33,925 nucleotides of DNA, taken from Hahella sp. HN01. Its GTDB lineage: Bacteria > Pseudomonadota > Gammaproteobacteria > Pseudomonadales > Oleiphilaceae. Every line of letters begins with the position of its first letter. Position 1 is the first letter of the stretch. Below, piece by piece: positions 24,079 to 32,676 of the stretch. The stretch covers positions 34,362 through 68,286 of the forward strand of contig NZ_JAHMIN010000036.1 in assembly GCF_018986435.1 (NCBI RefSeq), read 5' to 3'. A model generated the notes under the pieces. It searched no databases. It was not told the DNA's origin and saw only the letters and a list, made by a program, of their open reading frames with translations. Both the position numbers and the translations under genes were made by a program.

Positions 24079-25020
24079 ATGAGCGGCGTGACAGCGAAAT
24101 CTCTACTGGTCGCCATGGGACTCTATTGCAGTCTGTGCGCGACCTCCGTAACGGCGGTGGAAGTTCAGCAAAACCAGTTGTACGAAGGCGGAACCCTGAT
24201 TGAGTCCGGCTCACTGGGCCTGTCGTTCAAGGTTCCTGACGGCTGGCAGGGCGCCTGGCCGGCGGGATCGGAACTTTTTGTACTGGAATCCCAGGCGCTG
24301 AAAGCCAATATCTTCGTGTACATCGACCAGTCCGGCGAGCAGGCGCTGATGCAACAGATGGCGCAACCGGTGCCGTTGGACGCTTCCGTCGTCCTGTATC
24401 CGAAAAGCGCGCCGCAAAAACGCAATGGTCGTCTGACGGCGGATTACAGCATCGGCAATATGCCTAACATGGAAGGCCGCATCAGCGCCGTCACCGGCAA
24501 AGGCTCTACCTCTGTAGCGTTGATCGCGGTCGCGGATCAGAGCACCGCCGCGCAGGTCTGGAAAGTGGCGGAGACCGTGGCCTCCTCGGTTAAATTCTCC
24601 GCGCCGAAACCCTTGGCGCAAGGCGGGGGTGACGGCGGCTGGAGCACCTACATGCGGGGACGTCATATCGTGCGCTATTACACCGGCTCCGGTTATCACG
24701 AAGAAGAGCACATCTGGTTATGCAGCAATGGCGAGTTCTATCGCTCCGGTAACAGCGGGGGCTATGGCGGCGGCGCCAGCGGCGCCACAGGCAGTCAGGG
24801 TTCCGGCAGATGGGAGGCACAGGGCTCAATGAACGCTCAGGGCCGATTAATTCTGCAATACGGCCCCGGCTACAGCATGCAGGGCAGCACGCCGGGCTTT
24901 GACTGGAATGAATCCGGCCCAGGCGGAGAACGCGTCACTTTTACGCTGGCGCTGGCTAATAACAAGCTGTATCTGGATGGAACCCAGTGGCTGCGGGACG
25001 GCAATAATCGCTGTCAGTAA
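24079..25020 (+). CDS. Exported protein of unknown function next to the receptor kinase
   Basis: This protein has 313 residues from ATG 24079, chosen because the signal peptide (1-26, ending SVTA) begins there; GAGG lies about 9 nt upstream. In-frame ATGs at 24022 and 24064 would put 19 or 5 extra polar residues before it. The mature part has a PsbP/lipoprotein-like N-terminal region (GLSFKVPDGWQGAWP..., about 45-175) that looks beta-rich. A Gly/Ser-rich C-terminal domain follows from about 188 (WSTYMRGRHIVRYYTGSGYHEEEHIWLCSNGEFYRSG...), with two cysteines near residues 215 and 311. No family is named with confidence. It follows the kinase by 101 nt on the same strand and is probably expressed with it, perhaps as a periplasmic partner. 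Confidence 0.75.
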   Translation: MSGVTAKSLLVAMGLYCSLCATSVTAVEVQQNQLYEGGTLIESGSLGLSFKVPDGWQGAWPAGSELFVLESQALKANIFVYIDQSGEQALMQQMAQPVPLDASVVLYPKSAPQKRNGRLTADYSIGNMPNMEGRISAVTGKGSTSVALIAVADQSTAAQVWKVAETVASSVKFSAPKPLAQGGGDGGWSTYMRGRHIVRYYTGSGYHEEEHIWLCSNGEFYRSGNSGGYGGGASGATGSQGSGRWEAQGSMNAQGRLILQYGPGYSMQGSTPGFDWNESGPGGERVTFTLALANNKLYLDGTQWLRDGNNRCQ

Positions 25021-25080
25021 CAGGTTCTCAGTAATCGCAAGAAAGAGTAGGGAGAGGAGAAAAGGGGAATAGAGAACAAG

Positions 25081-25103
25081 AGGGAGCGACATGGTCGCTC
25101 CCT
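25081..25103. terminator. 10-bp hairpin between convergent genes
   Basis: AGGGAGCGAC and GTCGCTCCCT are perfect complements around a 3-nt ATG loop. It sits between the stop of the exported-protein gene (25020) and the tdh stop (25122). It is a likely bidirectional terminator. No T-run is present on either side. Confidence 0.65.
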
Positions 25104-25121
25104 GGGCCAAGACGGGAAAAC

Positions 25122-26165
25122 TCAGTCTGACCAGTTCAGAATGACTTTACCGGATTGGCCGCTGCGCATGGCGTCAAAGCCCTGTTCGTAGTCGGCGTAT
25201 TCGAAACGGTGGGTGATGATCGGTTCAATGTCCAATCCCGCCTCCAGCATCGCCAGCATCTTGTACCAGGTCTCGAACATTTCGCGGCCGTAGATGCCTT
25301 TGACCTGCAGCGCCTTGAGCACGATCTTGCTGAGATCCAGCTCCGCCGGCTTGGACGGCAGACCCAGCAGGGAAATACGACCGCCCATCATCATCACATC
25401 CAGCATATCGTTGAGGGCGGAAGGAATGCCGCTCATTTCCAGGCCCACATCGAAGCCTTCCTTCATTTTTAGTCGTCCCATGACGTCGCGCAGAGACTCC
25501 CGTTGCGCGTTCACCGGCTCCACATCCGCGACTTTGGCCGCCAGCTCCAGGCGGTAGTCATTGATGTCAGTGATCACCACTTTGTGGGCGCCTGCGAATC
25601 TCGCTACGGCGGCGGCCATGATGCCGATAGGTCCGGCGCCGGTGATGAGCACGTCCTCGCCCACCAGATCATAGGCCAGGGCCGCATGCACGGCGTTGCC
25701 CAGCGGGTCCAGTATCGCGCCAAGCTCCAGACTCACTGCGTCCGGCAGGGGCACGACGTTGAACGCCGGCAGGCAAAGGTACTCGGCGAAAGCGCCGGGC
25801 AGGTTAACGCCGATGCCTTTGGTGTCCGGCGCCAGATGGAAACGTCCTGCGCGGGCGTTGCGGCTGAGCATCCCCACCACGTGACCTTCTCCTGACACGC
25901 GCTGTCCGATATGCAGGCCGTCCACGTGACTGCCGAGTTCCACAATCTCACCGCTGTATTCATGGCCGGTGGTCAAAGGGACGGGGACGTTGTTGCGCGC
26001 CCAGTCGTCCCAGTTGTAAATGTGGATGTCGGTGCCGCAGATCGCGGTGCGCTTGATCTTGATGATCACATCGTTGGGCCCGCATTCGGGAACCGGCTGC
26101 TCTTGCAGCCAGAGTCCGGGAGCAGATTGCGCTTTGACCAACGCCTTCATGGTTGACGACTGCAT
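25122..26165 (-). CDS. tdh: L-threonine 3-dehydrogenase
   Basis: This 347-residue zinc-type medium-chain dehydrogenase oxidises L-threonine to 2-amino-3-ketobutyrate with NAD. It follows E. coli Tdh closely ([88 protein letters not shown]). Catalytic-zinc ligands Cys43, His68 and Glu69 are present. Strikingly, the structural-zinc loop has lost all four cysteines: E. coli Cys93/96/99/107 correspond to Gly98, Ser101, Ala104 and Ala112 here ([20 protein letters not shown]). The loop length is unchanged, so this is substitution, not deletion. GGAGG at the kbl end serves as ribosome binding site; the ATG is 2 nt after the kbl stop. Confidence 0.95.
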   Translation of the reverse strand: MQSSTMKALVKAQSAPGLWLQEQPVPECGPNDVIIKIKRTAICGTDIHIYNWDDWARNNVPVPLTTGHEYSGEIVELGSHVDGLHIGQRVSGEGHVVGMLSRNARAGRFHLAPDTKGIGVNLPGAFAEYLCLPAFNVVPLPDAVSLELGAILDPLGNAVHAALAYDLVGEDVLITGAGPIGIMAAAVARFAGAHKVVITDINDYRLELAAKVADVEPVNAQRESLRDVMGRLKMKEGFDVGLEMSGIPSALNDMLDVMMMGGRISLLGLPSKPAELDLSKIVLKALQVKGIYGREMFETWYKMLAMLEAGLDIEPIITHRFEYADYEQGFDAMRSGQSGKVILNWSD

Positions 26166-26167
26166 GT

Positions 26168-27370
26168 TCAGCCTCCAATAACCCCAAGTTGTTGACCGAC
26201 GCGGGTAAAGGCGGCGACCGCCTGCTCCAGCTGTTCGCGGGTCAGCGCCGCGTTCATCTGGGTGCGGATGCGCGCCTGACCTTGCGGCACCACCGGATAG
26301 AAGAATCCAGTAACGTATACCCCTTGCTCGTACAACGCTTTCGCGAAGTCCTGCGCCAGCTTGGCGTCTCCCAGCATGACCGGGATGATGGCGTGTTCGC
26401 CGGGCAGCAGTTTAAAGCCAGCTTCGCTCAGGCTGTTACGGAAAAACGCAGCGTGTTCGCGCAGGTTGTCGCGCAGATGGTCGCCGGCGATGGAAATTTC
26501 CAGGGCTTTCAGGCTGCCTGCGACGACAGGCGGGGGAAGGGAGTTGGAGAATAGATAGGGGCGGGCGCGTTGGCGGAGCAGTTCGATAATATCGCGGCTC
26601 GCTGCAATAAAGCCGCCGGCTGCGCCGCCGAGGGCTTTACCCAGCGTGCCGGTAATAATGTCGACTTCCACGCCGTTGTAGGCGGCGCTGCCTTTGCCCT
26701 GGGGGCCGATGACGCCGGTGGCGTGACAGTCGTCCACCATCACCAGGGCGTCGTATTTACGCGCAATGGCGACAATATCCTTCAGCGGCGCGATATAGCC
26801 GTCCATGGAGAAGACGCCGTCGGTGGCCACCAGAATATTGCGGGCTCCGTCGGCGCGAGCCTGCTTCAGCTGGGCTTCCAGATCATTCAGATCACGGTTG
26901 CCGAAACGGTAGCGTTTGGCTTTGCACAGACGGATGCCGTCGATGATGGAGGCATGGTTCAGGGAATCGGAGACGATAGCGTCTTCGGCGCTCAGTAACG
27001 GCTCGAACAGGCCGCCATTGGCGTCGAAGCAGGCGGCGAACAGAATGCTGTCCTCCATTCCCAGGAACTCTGCGATCTTGTGCTCCAGCTCTTTGTGCAG
27101 CGTTTGCGTGCCGCAGATAAAGCGTACGGAAGCCATGCCAAAACCGTATTTGTCGAGCGCTTCATGCGCCGCTGCGATGACTTCCGGGTTGTCCGCCAAG
27201 CCCAGATAATTATTCGCGCAAAGATTGAGAATTTGTTTATCGCCAGCTTCTCCGGCGAGTTTGACGGCGGCCGCCTGAGGAGTGTCTATCACACGCTCCT
27301 TTTTAAACAGGCCGGCTTTTTCAATCTCATCAAGGGTTTGCTGTAATTGTTGTTGGAAAGTCTGGTTCAT
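26168..27370 (-). CDS. kbl: Glycine C-acetyltransferase (2-amino-3-ketobutyrate CoA ligase)
   Basis: This 400-residue PLP enzyme of the alpha-oxoamine synthase group is nearly the length of E. coli Kbl (398). It cleaves 2-amino-3-ketobutyrate with CoA to glycine and acetyl-CoA, preventing loss of the unstable Tdh product. Markers are [11 protein letters not shown] (49-59), the [16 protein letters not shown] segment (81-96), [12 protein letters not shown] (211-222) and the PLP lysine Lys245 in [13 protein letters not shown]. kbl precedes tdh with a 2-nt gap, the standard order. AAGGGA is the ribosome binding site. Two 18-bp dyads cover its probable promoter. Confidence 0.96.
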   Translation of the reverse strand: MNQTFQQQLQQTLDEIEKAGLFKKERVIDTPQAAAVKLAGEAGDKQILNLCANNYLGLADNPEVIAAAHEALDKYGFGMASVRFICGTQTLHKELEHKIAEFLGMEDSILFAACFDANGGLFEPLLSAEDAIVSDSLNHASIIDGIRLCKAKRYRFGNRDLNDLEAQLKQARADGARNILVATDGVFSMDGYIAPLKDIVAIARKYDALVMVDDCHATGVIGPQGKGSAAYNGVEVDIITGTLGKALGGAAGGFIAASRDIIELLRQRARPYLFSNSLPPPVVAGSLKALEISIAGDHLRDNLREHAAFFRNSLSEAGFKLLPGEHAIIPVMLGDAKLAQDFAKALYEQGVYVTGFFYPVVPQGQARIRTQMNAALTREQLEQAVAAFTRVGQQLGVIGG

Positions 27371-27376
27371 TGGAAT

Positions 27377-27414
27377 TTTCCCTTATATCGGACGTGTTTC
27401 CTGTATAGTGGAAA
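27377..27414. promoter_or_regulatory. Two 18-bp dyads upstream of kbl, candidate operators
   Basis: TTTCC-TG-TATA-GT-GGAAA (27397-27414) is an exact TTTCCNNTATANNGGAAA dyad. TTTCC-CT-TATA-TC-GGACG (27377-27394) matches the left half and centre and three of five bases of the right half. Their starts are 20 bp apart, about two helical turns, so two dimers could bind the same face. The upper site overlaps the candidate -10 of kbl and the lower one runs into its ribosome binding site, which predicts repression. The XRE-cupin protein encoded just upstream is the obvious candidate binder. Confidence 0.6.
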
Positions 27415-27430
27415 AATGATCGCAAAGCAA
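27402..27430 (-). promoter_or_regulatory. Candidate sigma-70-like promoter of kbl-tdh
   Basis: On the minus strand TTGCTT (27430-27425) and TATACA (27407-27402) are separated by exactly 17 nt. The -10 lies inside the upper dyad. The match is moderate (3 of 6 and 4 of 6), but spacing and position, about 32 nt before the start codon, fit. Confidence 0.45.
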
Positions 27431-27554
27431 TAGGGAAAAATATACCCAGCCCCCTGAATCAGGGCCATGGCGGCCTCCCTGCCGCATTGTGTCGCCTAAC
27501 CTGATTGTTAAGCGGAAAGTTTATCGTGTGACCGCGCCAAAACGTCGACTGACT

Positions 27555-28133
27555 CTAGCGATGACTGTGATTCATCACGACTAAAAGAGCGATGGTCTCG
27601 CTGTCGCCGTGATTCTGAATGGTGTGGGCGACGTCGGCGTGATAGCGGGCGGTGTCGCCCTGCGCCAGACGCTGGGATTGCTGACCGCTGACGACTTCAA
27701 GCTGACCGCTCAACACGGTGAGGTGCTCCATGCAGCCCTGTGTATGGGCCTGGCTTTCCAGTTTTCCCTGGGGACGCATACGCAGCTCGTACCACTCAAT
27801 AGAGCCCACCAGATGGGGCGGGCTGAGAATGCTGAGGTGATAGCCGCCCTGAGGGTTGTCGATCTTCGGCGTTTGCGCGGCGATGATGTGTTCGATGGGG
27901 GAATGGGAGACGCCCTCGCTCTCATCCACCAGCTCCGACCATTCAATGCCCAGGGCGCGGGTGAGGTTCCACAAAGTAGCGAAAGTCGGGTTGGCCTGGC
28001 CGCGTTCGATCTGCGACAGCATGGAGCGGGATACGTTGGATTGTTGCGCCAGTTGCTCCAGCGTCAGCTTTTCTGACTTGCGGAGTTGTTGGATGCGTTT
28101 GCCCAGTCTGGCGACTAAATCGGTGTCTTTCAT
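27555..28133 (-). CDS. XRE-family regulator with C-terminal cupin domain
   Basis: This 192-residue protein has an N-terminal lambda-repressor-like helix-turn-helix (about 8-70: LGKRIQQLRKSEKLTLEQLAQQSNVSRSMLSQIERGQANPTFATLWNLTRALGI). A cupin_2 domain covers about 110-190 (HTQGCMEHLTVLSGQLEVVSG...GDTARYHADVAHTIQNHGDSE). This PuuR/SutR-like class usually represses catabolic or transport genes and senses a small metabolite in the cupin barrel. Its ATG overlaps the stop of the solute-binding gene (ATGA), so it is the last member of the coupled regulatory operon. kbl begins 184 bp downstream on the same strand behind candidate operators. Whether it controls kbl-tdh, tct genes or both is inference. 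Confidence 0.93.
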   Translation of the reverse strand: MKDTDLVARLGKRIQQLRKSEKLTLEQLAQQSNVSRSMLSQIERGQANPTFATLWNLTRALGIEWSELVDESEGVSHSPIEHIIAAQTPKIDNPQGGYHLSILSPPHLVGSIEWYELRMRPQGKLESQAHTQGCMEHLTVLSGQLEVVSGQQSQRLAQGDTARYHADVAHTIQNHGDSETIALLVVMNHSHR

Positions 28134-29263
28134 TGTTTCGTTTCACGTTCCAGAGAGCGGCGCCATTCGCTTAAAAAGCGTTGCCGTTTTAATTTATCCA
28201 GCGGAACCAGCAATTGTGGTCCCACCGTAATGGGTTTCAGCGGTCCCGGCGCATGTTTGTTCAGCCAGTCCGCGGTGACTTCGCCGTGCACGCCGGGGTC
28301 GATAGGATACAGTTTCGACTCGCTGGCCAGAGTCTGCTGACCCGCCGGAGACAGCAGAAAATCCAGGAAATCCCGGGCGTTCTGCGTGTTGACGGCGTGC
28401 TTATGAATCAAGGCGATGCGCGTCATGATCAATGTGTAGTCCGCCGGCAGGATCATTTTCAGATTCGGCGCCGACGCCAGCCGGGCCTTGGTGTACGAGC
28501 CCAGCAGATTATAGCCGATCGCGTACTGCCCGGAAGCCAGACCGTCGAGAATGTCGCCGGTGCAGCAGGCCAGTTGCACGGAGTGGGTGCCGAAGGCCTC
28601 CAATAGTCGGCCATAGGTGGTCGCCTGCTGGCTGTCCTGGGCGGCGAACAGGTAACCGACGCCGCTGCGGGCGATATCATAGGTGGCGATTTTTCCCGCC
28701 AGACTTTCGCCCTGGCTACGGATCAGCTCCAGCAATTGCTGGCGGTCCTGCGGTGGCGGACCCGGCAACAGTTTAGTGTTCACCACGGTCACCACCGGTT
28801 CAAAAGTAAAGCCGAAAGCCTCGTTGCGCCACTTCGCCCAGTCGGGAATGCGGCGGGTGTAGGGGGACTCGTAGCGCTGCGCATAGCCGTCATTGACCAG
28901 TTTCACCTGCAGGTCCATCGCCGAGCTGATCAGCAGGTCGCCGACGATGGCGTCCGGCGGCTCTGTCGTGTGAGTGGAGCCTTCCACGGTGTGCTGGAAA
29001 AGGTCGGCGGTTTCAAACTCAATCAGCCGGATTTCCACATTGGGATAACGCTGCTGAAACGCCTTTATGATGGGGTTCATCACCACGTAATCCAGCACTG
29101 CGTGAATATTGAGTACGCTGACCGGCTTCTGCTGCGCCGGATAAAGCACGACCGGCAGCGGACCGGACACTGCCCGTGCGGTAGTGACGCTGAAGAGGGC
29201 GAGCACGAGAAGCGCTCTGCATAGCAAATCTGTACGGAAAAAAACGAAGCGGCTATTTGCCAT
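28130..29263 (-). CDS. ABC-type extracellular solute-binding protein in a two-component operon
   Basis: This protein has 377 residues from ATG 29263, which overlaps the histidine kinase stop by 11 nt (AGGAG upstream, inside the kinase gene). A signal peptide covers about 1-32. The mature part has the type-2 periplasmic-binding fold seen in Fe3+/putrescine-type proteins: VLNIHAVLDYVVMNPIIKAFQQRYPNVEIRLIEF, PDAIVGDLLISSAMDLQVKLVNDGYAQ, GQYAIGYNLLGSYTKARL, and a C-terminal NARDFLDFLLSPAGQQTLASE. No ABC permease or ATPase lies nearby, so it may present ligand to the adjacent sensor kinase instead of feeding a transporter. The ligand is unknown. A start at 29290 lies within the kinase gene and is less likely. 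Confidence 0.88.
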   Translation of the reverse strand: MANSRFVFFRTDLLCRALLVLALFSVTTARAVSGPLPVVLYPAQQKPVSVLNIHAVLDYVVMNPIIKAFQQRYPNVEIRLIEFETADLFQHTVEGSTHTTEPPDAIVGDLLISSAMDLQVKLVNDGYAQRYESPYTRRIPDWAKWRNEAFGFTFEPVVTVVNTKLLPGPPPQDRQQLLELIRSQGESLAGKIATYDIARSGVGYLFAAQDSQQATTYGRLLEAFGTHSVQLACCTGDILDGLASGQYAIGYNLLGSYTKARLASAPNLKMILPADYTLIMTRIALIHKHAVNTQNARDFLDFLLSPAGQQTLASESKLYPIDPGVHGEVTADWLNKHAPGPLKPITVGPQLLVPLDKLKRQRFLSEWRRSLERETKQ

Positions 29264-30675
29264 GGGCGCTCTCCTTGCGGAAACCGACACGCACCGTCAG
29301 GCCGTGAGGCTGATTATCCATCAGTCCCACCTCTGCGTTATGACGCTCCGCAATTTCCCGCACGATGGCCAGACCCAGTCCACTGCCGACGCCGACGGCG
29401 GCTGGCGCGCGATAAAAACGGGTGAAGACTTTGTCCCGATATTCCACAGGGATGCCTGGGCCGTTGTCTTTTACTTCCACGAACAGTCGGTTGACGCTTT
29501 GGTGGACGCGAATTTCCACCACGCCATCCACCGGGCTGTAGCGGACCGCATTCTCGATCAGATTGCGGAACAACTGCTTCAATGCAAAGGCGTCGCCAAG
29601 CAGGTTCGTGTCCTCGGCGTCCGCCTCAAAAGCCAGTTCCACTTTTTCGTTGATGGCGTGCGACGCCAGCTCCAAACAGGCCTCTTTCACCACTTTGTTG
29701 AGTTCGATGCGCCGCAGCGCCTCGCTTTGCAGGCGATGGGTGATAGTGGCCTGATTGAGCAGTTGCGACACGGTGGTGTTAAGTTGATCCACCGACTGCA
29801 TGATGCGGTTATACACCGGCTTGGGATCGTCGATATCGGGATGATCGCGCAGGTTCTGCAACGCCGCGCGCAGCCCCGCCAGAGGCGTACGAATCTGATG
29901 AGCGGCCTCGCCAGTGTAGCGCTGCATGCGGTCAAGGGTATCCTGCAGGCGCCGCATGAAGTGATTGATGGTTTGCTGTAAGCGCCAGGTTTCCTTGATC
30001 GGCGTAACGTGTAAGGGCGTCAGATCGGTAGGGGAGCGCGCGGCCAGCTCTCTTTCGATCTGATCCAGGGGCGAGAAGGCGCGTTTGATGCCGTAGCCCA
30101 AGAGTCCCAAGGCGATGACGGACGCGATGGCGATGAGTTGTAAACCTTTGCCGGTGATGTCTTCGGCCAGATCGGCGCGAGCGTTGATGGTCTGCCCCAG
30201 TTGCACGGTGATGTAACCGGTGATGTCCGCCTCCGTCAACAAACGCCGCAACACGATGAAGCGCACCGGTTCGTCCAGATAGCGGCTGGTGAAAAACCGT
30301 TGCTGGATTAGGCGTGCGCCGTCTTTGCTGAAGCCCTGGTCCGCCGCCGGGCGGGGCAGGTCGGCGTAGCCGGTGAGATAAGCGTCGCGAGGGCCGCTGA
30401 TGCGATAGAAAACGCGGTCGTCGCGGGCCAGGGCGAGGGTTTCGAAGGCCGCTACCGGCAGATCCACATCCACCACGCCGTCGCGAACGTGAATGGCGTC
30501 CGCAATCTGAAATGCGGCGCTGGCCAGCAGCCGGTCATAAGAGAGTTCCGCCGCGCGCTTGCCGTATCCGTCGATAGCGATGATAGCCAGAGTGCCGAGC
30601 ACCAGAATCAGCGCCACGGCGCCCAGGATCAACCTGTTGCGCAGTGAGACCGGCTGATCCGGACGCAACGGCGAA

Positions 30676-30683
<8 letters not shown>
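29253..30683 (-). CDS. tctE: TctE-type sensor histidine kinase
   Basis: This protein has 476 residues from ATG 30683 (30686 is an alternative ATG directly before it). TM1 is at about 17-36, a periplasmic 2CSK_N-type domain spans about 40-175, and TM2 is at about 181-199. HisKA has H-box TGEAAHQIRTPLAGLRAAL (His262). HATPase_c has FRNLIENAVRYSP, VKDNGPGIP and FTRFYRAPAAVGVGSGLGLAIV. This is the layout of TctE/QseC-like kinases that control TctCBA transporters. It overlaps the response regulator by 8 nt and the solute-binding gene by 11 nt. Longer frames back to 30803 run through the regulator gene and have no TM support. Confidence 0.9.
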
Positions 30684-31347
<664 letters not shown>

Positions 31348-31377
31348 GCGCCGACTTCACTTTTTCGAATCAGGACG

Positions 31378-31397
31378 TGACAGGTTTATGACAGGTT
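31378..31397 (+). promoter_or_regulatory. Tandem TGACAGGTT repeats, candidate TctD site
   Basis: TGACAGGTT occurs at 31378-31386 and 31389-31397, an 11-bp repeat period that suits a head-to-tail OmpR-family dimer. Inverted copies of ACAGGT lie at 31420-31425 and 31664-31670 (the latter ACAGGTT, just upstream of the tctC start). The binder is inferred from position next to tctD. Confidence 0.5.
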
Positions 31398-31528
31398 CAG
31401 CAGTTAGGATGCAGTCATTACCTGTTCCATATCAAGCATAGGTCGCTGAAGAGGTAATCGAAACAAAGTTTCCAAAACCACAACAAGCGACTAAATATAA
31501 AGCGCAACAAAAATAATAGGAGCGTGAC

Positions 31529-31591
31529 ATGAACACAACGAATCTTTTTCGACAATCCCACCCCCCAGCACCTGGAATGCCGCCGGCTTAA
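31529..31591 (+). CDS. Possible 20-residue leader peptide upstream of tctC
   Basis: An ATG preceded by TAGGAGCGTGAC (AGGAG, 7-nt spacing) opens a 20-codon frame ending in TAA at 31589-31591. The peptide ends HPPAPGMPPA, with two Pro-Pro pairs. Immediately after it, CCGGC (31583-31587) can pair with GCCGG (31609-31613), and GCCC / GGGC (31616-31628) forms a second small stem. This looks like a leader-peptide or attenuator arrangement in the tctC leader, 93 nt before the tctC ATG. Chance cannot be excluded for so short a frame. Confidence 0.4.
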   Translation: MNTTNLFRQSHPPAPGMPPA

Positions 31592-31684
31592 TAAGCAGGA
31601 CGGCTGACGCCGGTAGCCCCACAAGGGCAAAACCAATATATTTGCGATCGAATTAATTCCTGTAACCTGTGTGAGGTAACAATA

Positions 31685-32671
31685 ATGACAATCAGAACTC
31701 CGATTAAAATGCTTGTGGCCGCAGCGTTGACCGTCAGCGCTACCCTGACCATGGCCTACGAACCTAAAGGCAAAGTTGAATGTATCGCTCCTGCGGATCC
31801 TGGCGGCGGCTGGGACTTCACCTGTCGTAGCGTCGGCAACGTGATGGAGGAACTGAAGTTAGTTCCCGGCAGCGTACAGACCATTAACATGGCGGGCGCA
31901 GGCGGCGGCGTCGCCTTCGCGCATACCGTCAGCAAGCGCAAGAACGATCAGAATCTGGTGGTCGCCGCTTCCACCGCCACCACAACCCGTCTTGCCCAGG
32001 GACAGTATCCCGGCATGAACGCGGAAATGGTTAACTGGATTGGCGCAATCGGCGCGGATTATGGCGTTATCGCGGTATCCAAGAACTCTCCTTATAAAAG
32101 CCTGAGCGATCTGATGGCGGCGCTGAAACAAGATCCGCGCTCCGTTAAATTCGCAGGCGGCAGCGCCAACGGCGGCTGGGATCACCTGAAAGTGCTGATC
32201 AGCGCGAAGGCCGCTGGCGTCACTAATCTGCCGAAAATCTCTTACCTGTCCTACAACAACGGCGGCGAAGCCATGACTCAGGTCGTAGGCGGTCACGTTG
32301 ACGCTTTCACCGGCGACATCACTGAGGTGCAGGGCTTCTTCGAATCCGGCGACCTGCGCGTATTGGCGGTGCTGTCTGAAGATCGTCTGCCAGGCAAATT
32401 CGCGACTATCCCTACCGCTCGCGAGCAGGGCATTGAGTCCGTCGCTCCTAACTGGCGCGGCTTCTACATCCCTGGCGGCGCGCCAGCTGATGTAAAAGAG
32501 TATTGGACTGCAGCCATCGACAAAATCTACGCCAGCGAGCAGTGGAAAACCTTGATGGAGAAAAATGGACTGATGCCGTTCCACAAAAGCGGCGCTGAAT
32601 TCAACAATTTCGTGAAAGCGCAAATCTCGGATATCCAAGCGCTTTCTAAAGAAATTGGCTTGATTCGTTAA
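31685..32671 (+). CDS. tctC: Tripartite tricarboxylate transporter substrate-binding protein TctC
   Basis: This 328-residue protein has a signal peptide (cleavage near TMA, residue 24). The mature N-terminus KVECIAPADPGGGWDFTCR carries the TctC phosphate/carboxylate loop (PADPGGGWD). Later NMAGAGGGVAFAHT, FAGGSANGGWDHLK and YLSYNNGGEAMTQVVGGHVDAFTGDITEV are all standard TctC segments. TctC proteins bind citrate, tricarballylate or other carboxylates in the periplasm and deliver them to TctAB. GAGG precedes the ATG. It is first of tctC-tctB-tctA; the substrate is undetermined. Its codon use is A/T-tolerant but like the other genes, consistent with high expression of a binding protein. Confidence 0.95.
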   Translation: MTIRTPIKMLVAAALTVSATLTMAYEPKGKVECIAPADPGGGWDFTCRSVGNVMEELKLVPGSVQTINMAGAGGGVAFAHTVSKRKNDQNLVVAASTATTTRLAQGQYPGMNAEMVNWIGAIGADYGVIAVSKNSPYKSLSDLMAALKQDPRSVKFAGGSANGGWDHLKVLISAKAAGVTNLPKISYLSYNNGGEAMTQVVGGHVDAFTGDITEVQGFFESGDLRVLAVLSEDRLPGKFATIPTAREQGIESVAPNWRGFYIPGGAPADVKEYWTAAIDKIYASEQWKTLMEKNGLMPFHKSGAEFNNFVKAQISDIQALSKEIGLIR

Positions 32672-32676
32672 TCGCC

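Larger units (their letters stand above)
31348..31684. other. Divergent intergenic region between tctD and tctC
   Basis: These 337 bp are A/T-rich compared with the genes. They contain four copies of ACAGGT (two direct, two inverted), a possible -10 TATAAA at 31496-31501 with no good -35, a 20-codon reading frame with a strong ribosome binding site, and two G/C stems after it. The regulatory pieces are listed separately. Confidence 0.65.
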
